Source: an uncultured Bacteroidota bacterium
GTDB taxonomy: Bacteria > Bacteroidota > Bacteroidia > Chitinophagales > Chitinophagaceae
Direction: 5' to 3'
DNA length: 8,306 nucleotides
Assembly (NCBI GenBank): GCA_946480675.1
Contig: CAMLKS010000087.1
Coordinates: forward strand, 1-8,306
The notes below the pieces were generated by a model. The model saw nothing but the letters and a program-made list of their open reading frames with translations. It made no database searches and was not told the DNA's origin. Position 1 is the first letter of the stretch; every line of letters starts with the position of its first letter. Position numbers and translations under genes: made by a program. This document shows positions 1-6,132 of this stretch, piece by piece.

Positions 1-1351
1 CTGAAGCCAGCACTGCACCATTCAGGTCGAAACCAAACTGCTTCGCCTTTTCCAGCGACTGGCGCAGAGCATCTACACGGCTGGTTTGGCCGCAGCCTTT
101 ACCTACCAGTTGCCTGTTTTTCACCAGTGCTATGGCATTTGATTTCAGGTGTTTGCAAACGATGTTGGCAAATTCCAGGTCTTGCCTTTCAGCATCGGTT
201 GTATTGCGTGCACCGGCTTCGTTCCAGTCGGCATAGTTTGCCGTATCTGTTTCCTGTACCAGTACACCGTTCAGTATGCGTTTATACTCTTTTTTAGGTG
301 CCAGTGTTTCTTTCTGTTGCAGCAGTATGCGGTTCTTTTTGCCTTTCAGCAGTGCCAGTGCATCTTCATCAAAAGAAGGTGCAATCAGTATCTCAAAGAA
401 CAGTTCGTTTATTTTTTGCGCTACTGCTATATTGATAGGCTGATTGGTAACCAGCACACCCCCAAAAGCACTTTCAGGGTCGCCCGCCAGTGCGCCTTCC
501 CATGCAGCTACTACATCTTCACGCTCTGCCACGCCACATACATTGGTATGCTTGATAACTGCAAATGCAGGATTTTTAAACTCAGCAATGATCTCGCAGG
601 CAGCATCCACATCTACCAGGTTGTTGAACGACAGCTCTTTACCATTCAGTTTATTGAACAGCGCATCAATATCGCCATAGAAAGCAGCTTTCTGGTGGGG
701 GTTCTCACCATAGCGCAGCGGAGTTTTATTCGCTACTGCCATCTGAAATTCGGCAGCATCTGTGTCTTTATTAAAGTAATCGGCGATGGCTACATCATAA
801 TGTGCGCATTCTGTAAATGCAGCAGCGGCAAATTTCCTGCGGTCTTCAATAGCCGTTTCGCCGCTTTTCTCGTTCAGCAATTCCAGCAGTTCGCCATATT
901 GATTGCGAGATGCTACGATGCATACATCTTTATAATTTTTACCTGCAGCGCGTATCAGCGATACACCACCGATGTCTATTTTCTCAATGATCGTCTTTTC
1001 TTCTGTCGTGCTTTTTACGGTTTCCTCAAATGGGTACAGGTCAACAATAACCAGGTCCAGCAAGGGTATTTCGTATTCAGCCACGTGTTTTTGGTCGTCC
1101 TCAAAATCGCGACGGGCCAGGATACCGCCAAACACCTTTGGGTGCAAGGTTTTTACACGGCCACCAAGAATAGACGGGTAGCTTGTAACAGCCTCTACTG
1201 CGGTGCAGGGAATGCCCAGTTGCTCTATAAATGTTTGCGTACCACCGGTAGAATAGATAGTAACGCCCAGTTCATTCAGTTTGCGCACTATTGGCTCCAA
1301 GCCATCTTTATAGAAAACAGATATCAGCGCAGATTTTATGTTACGATTCAT
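1..1351 (-). CDS. purH: Bifunctional AICAR formyltransferase / IMP cyclohydrolase PurH (C-terminus cut by window edge)
   Basis: PurH catalyses the last two steps of de novo purine synthesis in the cytoplasm: formylation of AICAR with 10-formyl-THF, then closure of FAICAR to IMP. I read 450 codons from ATG at 1351 to the window edge; the family is about 505-530 residues, so roughly 55-60 residues are missing. The N-terminal cyclohydrolase domain (about 1-145) shows YSTGGT (33-38), KTLHPKVFGGILARR (67-81) and LYPFE (105-109). The transformylase domain shows LRYGENPHQ (212-220), GKELSFNN (237-244), the catalytic Lys-His pair in IKHTNVCGVA (266-275), SAFGG (294-298) and GCGQTSRVDALRQ (419-431). 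The frame is unbroken. The start matches the usual N-terminus (MNRNIKSALISV) and no Shine-Dalgarno sequence precedes it. It lies 52 bp after comEC behind its own probable promoter. Identification is firm. Confidence 0.97.
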   Translation of the reverse strand, partial: MNRNIKSALISVFYKDGLEPIVRKLNELGVTIYSTGGTQTFIEQLGIPCTAVEAVTSYPSILGGRVKTLHPKVFGGILARRDFEDDQKHVAEYEIPLLDLVIVDLYPFEETVKSTTEEKTIIEKIDIGGVSLIRAAGKNYKDVCIVASRNQYGELLELLNEKSGETAIEDRRKFAAAAFTECAHYDVAIADYFNKDTDAAEFQMAVANKTPLRYGENPHQKAAFYGDIDALFNKLNGKELSFNNLVDVDAACEIIAEFKNPAFAVIKHTNVCGVAEREDVVAAWEGALAGDPESAFGGVLVTNQPINIAVAQKINELFFEILIAPSFDEDALALLKGKKNRILLQQKETLAPKKEYKRILNGVLVQETDTANYADWNEAGARNTTDAERQDLEFANIVCKHLKSNAIALVKNRQLVGKGCGQTSRVDALRQSLEKAKQFGFDLNGAVLAS

Positions 1352-1384
1352 GTAAAAAACTTTTAACAAGTACGAAAAGAGGCG

Positions 1385-1418
1385 CAAAGATACTAAATAG
1401 CTATTAAAAGCTTTTCAA
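1385..1418 (-). promoter_or_regulatory. Probable Bacteroidota-type promoter of purH
   Basis: On the minus strand, TATCTTTG (1392-1385) matches the TAnnTTTG -7 element described for Bacteroidota primary sigma-factor promoters. A TTG (1418-1416) lies 23 bp upstream, a little further than the usual -33 spacing; a second TTG/TTTTG (1425-1421) is further still. Transcription would begin near 1378, giving a leader of about 27 nt before the purH ATG at 1351. The leader is A/T-rich (GTTAAAAGTTTTTTAC before ATG) with no Shine-Dalgarno, as is common in this phylum. The upstream element sits inside the last codons of comEC. The -7 match is good; the upstream element and start point are inferred. Confidence 0.6.
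1396..1415. repeat. Two abutting 10-bp perfect palindromes in the purH promoter spacer
   Basis: AATAGCTATT (1396-1405) and AAAAGCTTTT (1406-1415) are each perfect inverted repeats centred on AGCT, directly adjacent, with centres 10 bp apart (about one helical turn). They fill most of the spacer between the putative -7 and -33 elements of the purH promoter; the second also encodes the last comEC codons (Lys-Ser-Phe-stop). The position would suit a repressor site, but no regulator is known to me for this sequence and A/T-rich DNA yields short palindromes readily. The stems are too short and A/T-rich to act as an intrinsic terminator. Confidence 0.35.
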
Positions 1419-3470
1419 TACAAAAGCCCCATCGCGGGAAAGTAAGTGCAGCGGAATGTTTGACGATTTTGCAGCCGTGGCAAGCTCAGCCGATTCACGG
1501 CGATTCAGGTTATTACCCATTACGATGGTAGCAGACGGGAAATTTGACCTGATTTGCTGTAGTTCTGTAGCATCGATAGCATAGTTTACCAAAAGATAAT
1601 CTACCGCGAAGGGAGCCTTCAATGAAACAGGTTGCTTCAATACAAGCACTGTTTTATTACCGATAACAAACACATCTTTAGATGCAACCTGCTTCTCTCT
1701 CCATGCATGGAAGCCGATATGTGCAGGTTTCAATACGTAGTTCCTGTTCTTTGCATTTACGATACTATCTGTAAGCAGTACTGAATAATGTTTGCCTTCA
1801 ATTAGCTCGATATGATTGGCCTTGCTGATGTTGTACGCAACGAGTGTGCGTTGTTGATTGGTTTGCCAATCATCTATGCATAATAAGCACATAAAGACAC
1901 AGGCAGCAGACAGTGATACCAATAGCGACTTAGCTTGCTTATAAATGAGATAATAGGCAAATGCAGCTATTACAATGTAAAGGCAAACCAATTCAATAGC
2001 TGATATATCCAAATAACGCAAGGACTGAGGATTCCAGCTTTGCATAGCGAATACCATTTTGTTGAACCACTGCATACCATACTCCGTGATGAATGCAAGG
2101 GAATTGGCAATCATGGCTATTTTACTAAACAGTACTATTAGCATACCGGCTACAAGCACGCCGCTCATGAATAACCATGCTGCTACATTAGCTACTATGA
2201 ATAGCAGCGGGAACATATGGAAGTAATAGATGACTAGTGGTGCTATTAATATTTCAGCAGAAATACTGGCAGCAACTACGCTCCATAAAGCACGTCGCAC
2301 TTTATTCACGGGAGACCACCAAGCATATACATAGCGATAGAATAATACCAATGAAAGCACAGCGAGAAAAGACAATTGAAAACCTACCGCATATAGCCAG
2401 AATGGCATAGCACATAGCAAGATGAATGCGGCTGCAAATAAATAATTGAGCGCATTGGGTTGCCGCTGCAATGCGAAGCCAATGGCGAGTATGCTGAACA
2501 TGATAGCCGCCCGCACGGCAGATGGTGATGCCCCTGCCATCAATACATACAACCATATTAAAGGGATGGCAGCGAGATATTTCAGCCAGTGATATTTCTT
2601 GTGCTTTATCCACCCTAATAAAAAAGTAATAATGAAGAAAAAGAAAGTGATATGCGAACCGGATATGGCTACGATATGAATGATGCCTGTTTCCGCATAG
2701 GCTTGTCGCAGCTCTCTATCCATGTTTATCTCATCCCCTATCAGCATGGCTTGTATCAGGCCAAGTGTTGGCTTATCATGTATATACGTTCCCAACTGCT
2801 GCATGCACCACAAATGGACTTGACGTAGCGCAGGCAAACCGCCTGCATTAGCATGTGCGTGCAACACTGCATCTTTAGAAGAAAGAAACTGCTGGTAGTA
2901 AATATTGTTATGTGCGCAGTATGCCGCATAATCAAACTCGAAAGGATTACCTGCTGTGGTGATTTGTTGCCAGTTGGCCGGTAGTATTATAGTATCGCCT
3001 TCGTGCAAGTTTATTGGTACAGCTTCTTTATAAACGTAAACAAATGTTTCACCTGTTGCAGGTTTATACTTCTTGCCATTCAATGTTCCTATTACATCTA
3101 CTTCCAGCTTCCAGGTGCGTTCTTTTTCGGCAGGTGTGTTATTAATGCGTGCAATGAACGCATTGGCCTTTTCATGCCCAAACCATTTAGCATCATTACG
3201 CACGTCGGTATAATAACTAAGCAACCAGCCCATGCAAATGATAGCTCCATGCAAACTGAGGGTTCTTACCACATCTATTACAACACTTTGTTTCCTTATG
3301 AATGCCGTGAAACCATAACTAATAGTGGCAACAAATGTGATGGATGCAAATAGTGCAAAGACCTTAGCCGTGAAACCATATAGCAGAATACCCGCTATCA
3401 ATGGCAGCAGCAACCTGAAGAAAGGTGTGCGTTCCCAAAAGAAAGTTTCTTTAAGCGGCCAGCGTTTCAT
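1404..3470 (-). CDS. comEC: ComEC/Rec2-family DNA-uptake channel, form without the metallo-beta-lactamase domain
   Basis: ComEC forms the inner-membrane channel that brings single-stranded DNA into the cytoplasm during natural transformation. The 688-residue protein starts with a hydrophobic segment (about 17-55) and a second at 70-87, followed by a soluble DUF4131/OB-like region (about 100-200) with NPFEFDYAAYCAHNNIYY at 175-192. The polytopic Competence domain (about 235-510) carries the family signatures IGDEINMDRELRQAYAETG (244-262), HIVAISGSHI (265-274, normally ISGLHV), MAGASPSAVRAAIMFS (311-326) and GFQLSFLAVLSL (363-374). The region after about 540 is soluble and lacks the HxHxDH zinc motif of long ComEC proteins such as that of Bacillus subtilis. 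Bacteroidota homologues are often of this shorter kind. The ATG at 3470 lies 6 bp after the TPR gene's stop, indicating cotranscription and perhaps translational coupling. Actual competence of the host is not shown by this gene alone. Confidence 0.93.
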   Translation of the reverse strand: MKRWPLKETFFWERTPFFRLLLPLIAGILLYGFTAKVFALFASITFVATISYGFTAFIRKQSVVIDVVRTLSLHGAIICMGWLLSYYTDVRNDAKWFGHEKANAFIARINNTPAEKERTWKLEVDVIGTLNGKKYKPATGETFVYVYKEAVPINLHEGDTIILPANWQQITTAGNPFEFDYAAYCAHNNIYYQQFLSSKDAVLHAHANAGGLPALRQVHLWCMQQLGTYIHDKPTLGLIQAMLIGDEINMDRELRQAYAETGIIHIVAISGSHITFFFFIITFLLGWIKHKKYHWLKYLAAIPLIWLYVLMAGASPSAVRAAIMFSILAIGFALQRQPNALNYLFAAAFILLCAMPFWLYAVGFQLSFLAVLSLVLFYRYVYAWWSPVNKVRRALWSVVAASISAEILIAPLVIYYFHMFPLLFIVANVAAWLFMSGVLVAGMLIVLFSKIAMIANSLAFITEYGMQWFNKMVFAMQSWNPQSLRYLDISAIELVCLYIVIAAFAYYLIYKQAKSLLVSLSAACVFMCLLCIDDWQTNQQRTLVAYNISKANHIELIEGKHYSVLLTDSIVNAKNRNYVLKPAHIGFHAWREKQVASKDVFVIGNKTVLVLKQPVSLKAPFAVDYLLVNYAIDATELQQIRSNFPSATIVMGNNLNRRESAELATAAKSSNIPLHLLSRDGAFVLKSF

Positions 3471-3481
3471 AATGCATTATG
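3468..3481. repeat. 14-bp perfect palindrome over the TPR-gene stop and comEC start
   Basis: CATAATGCATTATG is its own reverse complement. Read on the minus strand it contains the TAA stop of the TPR gene (3479-3477) and ends in the comEC ATG (3470-3468). In RNA it could fold into a 5-bp A/U-rich stem with a UGCA loop, which would be weak. It also holds an out-of-frame ATG 7 bases before the true comEC start. It may influence re-initiation at comEC or be chance. Confidence 0.4.
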
Positions 3482-5312
3482 GCATAGGAATACCACCACC
3501 CTGCATAGCGGCAAGCCGGTTGCGGGCGGTTTGTATATAGGTACTGCCTGGATAATCTATTATCAATGTTTCATAGTATTTCTTAGCCTCATCGGGTTTG
3601 TTCAAGTATTTCTCATACACATTGGCAATACTGAAAATAGCATCATCTCCCAATACATCTTTGCTATGGTTCTTTACTATATCCGCGTAATAGATAATCG
3701 CCTTTTCATACACGCGGTGCTTTTCAGCAAGCTTGGCTTTCTGCATCAAAATATCGTCCTTCAAAGGATGCTCCGGGTATGTGGTCATAATGCTATCCAA
3801 TAAGGCTTCCGCTTCTTTATCCTTATTCTGAAACAGTAATAAATCAGCATAGGCGAATCTTCTTATCGGCACATAGTTACTATCCGGCGTTATGTTTTCT
3901 GTTATCAGGATGGACAGATATAAAGCATCGTTTGCAATCAGTTCGGATGTAGATGCTTTCAACACTGTAAGTTGCCCTTGTGCCCATTCAAAGTCGCCAC
4001 GATAGTAGGCCAGCTTTGCGTTCCGGAAACGTGCTTCCTCGCCCATATAATCTTCCCGGAAAGCTTTATCTACCTGGCTATAGAGCAATGATGCATCCCA
4101 AACTTTCCCTAGCACCACGTGGTAGTCGCCCAGTTGCAGTTTCACTTCACCTGTAAATAGTTTGCTGATTCCCGGTTGCTTCAATGCTGTTTCTAATATC
4201 TCGATGCCTTTTGCAGGGTTGTTATTATACAAGGCTTCCAGCCTGGCATAATCCCTTGCTGCTTCCATTGTATAATAGTGCGGCGATTCTGCAAATAAGG
4301 TTTCATAACTCTTTACCAAAACCGTTACTTCTTCTTTCTTATATGCCGGGTTGATTTGCAACTGTAAGAATTGCACCCTTAATTTTTCTGCTTTGGATAC
4401 AGTGTAAAGTGGCAGTTCTTTACCCAGCTGCATGATCTCATCGTATGCTTTTATGGCTATGGCATATTCTTCTTCTTTGGTAGCCAGCCTTGCAAAGTCT
4501 TGTATGCGCTCGCCATTTTCTTTATTCCTGATATCCAGTGCTACTACCTGTATCAGGGCACCTTCCCAATCGTCTTTCTGCGTGTACAGCCATGTAAGCA
4601 GGTCGGCATAATAGGGGTTTTCAGGTTGTTCGTTTATACGCTTCACTAAAGCCTTTTGAGCTTGTTGCAACTTCTTAGGGTCGTTGCCTAATAGTTCTAA
4701 CAATCCTGCCTTTGTGTCCTCTGCATTATTCCGCATAAAGCCGTTGACACCTTCCAGCATCGTGAATATTGCTTTATCTACATCTCCTTTTGCCGCATAC
4801 AGTCTTGACAGCGGACCGGTGTACATGTAAGGCGCACGGAGCAGTTCCCTTGCTTTTTCATACGCGCGGATAGCGTATTCGTCTTTGCCCACAGCAGTGT
4901 AGGCAGCAGCAACCTGCTGGGTCAGTATATCATCGCCATTAATAAACTGCAGAGCAATATCAAATTCTTCATTCGCTTTCTTATCCTTTCCGTTAGCAAG
5001 ATGTATACGCCCCATGTCTATATACACCATAGGGTTATTGATGCGGATACTCTTTTGCTCTACTACAATTCTTTCGGCCTGCTTGTAATCTTTTACCGCC
5101 AGCAATACGTTCAGGTATTCTCTGTACACTTCATCGTCGATAGGATTTTGTTTGTACAAGCTTTTGTAAGCTTCTATTGCTTTATCATATTGCTTGGCAT
5201 CTGCATAGGCACGCGCCGTGGTGATAGGGTCTGCCTGTGCATCTGCCTTATACATCACCAAGCACAACAGCATTGCACTTATTACACTAATAATTCGCTT
5301 ACTTAATTTCAC
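3477..5312 (-). CDS. Secreted tetratricopeptide-repeat protein, function unknown
   Basis: This 611-residue protein has a clear signal peptide: basic MKLSKR, a hydrophobic stretch (about 7-20) and a likely cleavage site ADA|Q after residue 25, so it is probably periplasmic or outer-membrane associated. There is no lipobox. TPR-like helical pairs are clearest at 30-85 (AYADAKQYDKAIEAYKSLYKQNP), 96-190 and 485-600, where DYPGSTYIQTARNRLAAMQ resembles the ends of BamD/YbgF-type repeats. The middle (about 200-480) looks helical and degenerate. TPR arrays bind partner proteins, so a scaffold role is likely but the partner is unknown. The start is GTG at 5312, inside the GTGA overlap with the preceding gene's stop; the next in-frame ATG (residue 14) would remove the signal peptide's basic end. 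It precedes comEC by 6 bp. A role in envelope assembly or in supporting DNA uptake is conjecture. Confidence 0.88.
   Translation of the reverse strand: MKLSKRIISVISAMLLCLVMYKADAQADPITTARAYADAKQYDKAIEAYKSLYKQNPIDDEVYREYLNVLLAVKDYKQAERIVVEQKSIRINNPMVYIDMGRIHLANGKDKKANEEFDIALQFINGDDILTQQVAAAYTAVGKDEYAIRAYEKARELLRAPYMYTGPLSRLYAAKGDVDKAIFTMLEGVNGFMRNNAEDTKAGLLELLGNDPKKLQQAQKALVKRINEQPENPYYADLLTWLYTQKDDWEGALIQVVALDIRNKENGERIQDFARLATKEEEYAIAIKAYDEIMQLGKELPLYTVSKAEKLRVQFLQLQINPAYKKEEVTVLVKSYETLFAESPHYYTMEAARDYARLEALYNNNPAKGIEILETALKQPGISKLFTGEVKLQLGDYHVVLGKVWDASLLYSQVDKAFREDYMGEEARFRNAKLAYYRGDFEWAQGQLTVLKASTSELIANDALYLSILITENITPDSNYVPIRRFAYADLLLFQNKDKEAEALLDSIMTTYPEHPLKDDILMQKAKLAEKHRVYEKAIIYYADIVKNHSKDVLGDDAIFSIANVYEKYLNKPDEAKKYYETLIIDYPGSTYIQTARNRLAAMQGGGIPMP
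5309..5312 (-). promoter_or_regulatory. GTGA stop/start overlap coupling the two secreted-protein genes
   Basis: On the minus strand the bases GTGA contain both the GTG start of the TPR gene (5312-5310) and the TGA stop of the 271-residue gene (5311-5309). Such 4-bp overlaps usually go with termination-reinitiation. No strong Shine-Dalgarno sequence lies upstream, only A/G-rich bases (GATAAGAATGCAAA), consistent with reinitiation supplying the TPR protein's translation. Confidence 0.6.
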
Positions 5313-6124
5313 TTTGCATTCTTATCGTACACAAACTTATTACCGTTCCAAATATACACCTGCCATTTACCATTCAGCTTATCGCCTTCTACCAAAGGAA
5401 CATACAGCTTTTGTTTATCCATATGTAGTACATAACTTTCTTTCATTTTTTTGAAGTCGTAGTTCGCAGCATAGTCGTATGTATATTCTATTTTATCGGC
5501 AACTGCATTATTCGTTTCGAATATGACGGCAGGCTTTAATTCGCCGCCCTCTACAGCTAATGCCCTTACACCTTTCATCACATCTTTGGTAGAATAGATG
5601 GCAGTATATACCGGCAGGTAATATTTCTTGCCGGCATTTAAAGTATAAATACTCAGGTATGATTGCCCGGCATTCAAATCTTCTTTACTACTGGCATCAC
5701 CATCCAGCAGCATGCCTTTCACCCTTCCATTTTCTTCGTATTGTGCTACAGCCCTGTACACTTTCATGGTGCCGCCTGTCTGGGTATCCCAGCAATAGAT
5801 ACGCAGTTTTTTATCATCAGAACTTACGATTTTCAGGTCGGCATTTTCAGGTATTTTCAGGTTGGCCTTTAGCAGTGCGGGCTGTTTTTCTGCTATTTGC
5901 AGCAAGTAGGCTTCCAGTTTCCGGTTGGCATCATTCAGCGAATCGGCAGGGTTCACTTCACCTGAAAAGCTAGTGTCTTCCGGCGAGTATTCAAATCTCC
6001 AATATTGTATCCTGTTGAGATGGCCTATCAGTTCCTGCTCCACCTGCACTACAGATGGCTGGGCCATGGCTTGCAGGCCGCATAGTAATAACCCGTTTAT
6101 AGTTACAATCTTTATCAGTTTCAT
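5309..6124 (-). CDS. Secreted protein of unknown function, Bacteroidota-type
   Basis: This 271-residue protein starts with a signal peptide (MKLIKI, then a hydrophobic stretch to about residue 19) with probable cleavage AMA|Q after residue 21. The one cysteine in the signal region (C15, LLLCG) does not fit a lipobox, so a soluble periplasmic or exported protein is more likely than a lipoprotein. The mature part begins helical (about 24-90) and then looks beta-rich, with many Tyr/Val strands, a distinctive LRIYCWDTQTGGTMKVY stretch (107-123) and a C-terminal VYIWNGNKFVYD strand pair (256-267). I recognise the general look of uncharacterised Bacteroidota secreted proteins but no catalytic motif. 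The ATG at 6124 is 8 bp after the upstream gene's stop, and its TGA overlaps the next gene's GTG by 4 bp, so it is very likely translated together with the TPR protein. No function can be assigned. Confidence 0.85.
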   Translation of the reverse strand: MKLIKIVTINGLLLCGLQAMAQPSVVQVEQELIGHLNRIQYWRFEYSPEDTSFSGEVNPADSLNDANRKLEAYLLQIAEKQPALLKANLKIPENADLKIVSSDDKKLRIYCWDTQTGGTMKVYRAVAQYEENGRVKGMLLDGDASSKEDLNAGQSYLSIYTLNAGKKYYLPVYTAIYSTKDVMKGVRALAVEGGELKPAVIFETNNAVADKIEYTYDYAANYDFKKMKESYVLHMDKQKLYVPLVEGDKLNGKWQVYIWNGNKFVYDKNAK

Positions 6125-6132
6125 GATAGTTC

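Noticed and set aside
149..1366. A 405-codon open frame on the plus strand
   Set aside because: It lies antisense to purH, whose minus-strand frame shows every family motif. Its product is rich in Cys, Phe and Tyr without any domain, as expected for a shadow frame.
1404..1418. Intrinsic terminator at the end of comEC
   Set aside because: The only inverted repeats there are short and A/T-rich, with no GC-rich stem and no U-tract, so termination is not supported and read-through into purH is possible.
5829..5862. Three copies of ATTTTCAGGT within 34 bp (5829-5838, 5843-5852, 5853-5862)
   Set aside because: They lie inside the 271-residue coding frame and encode the similar runs LKI, PEN and LKI with uneven spacing (14 and 10 bp). 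Chance codon similarity explains them better than a regulatory or mobile repeat.
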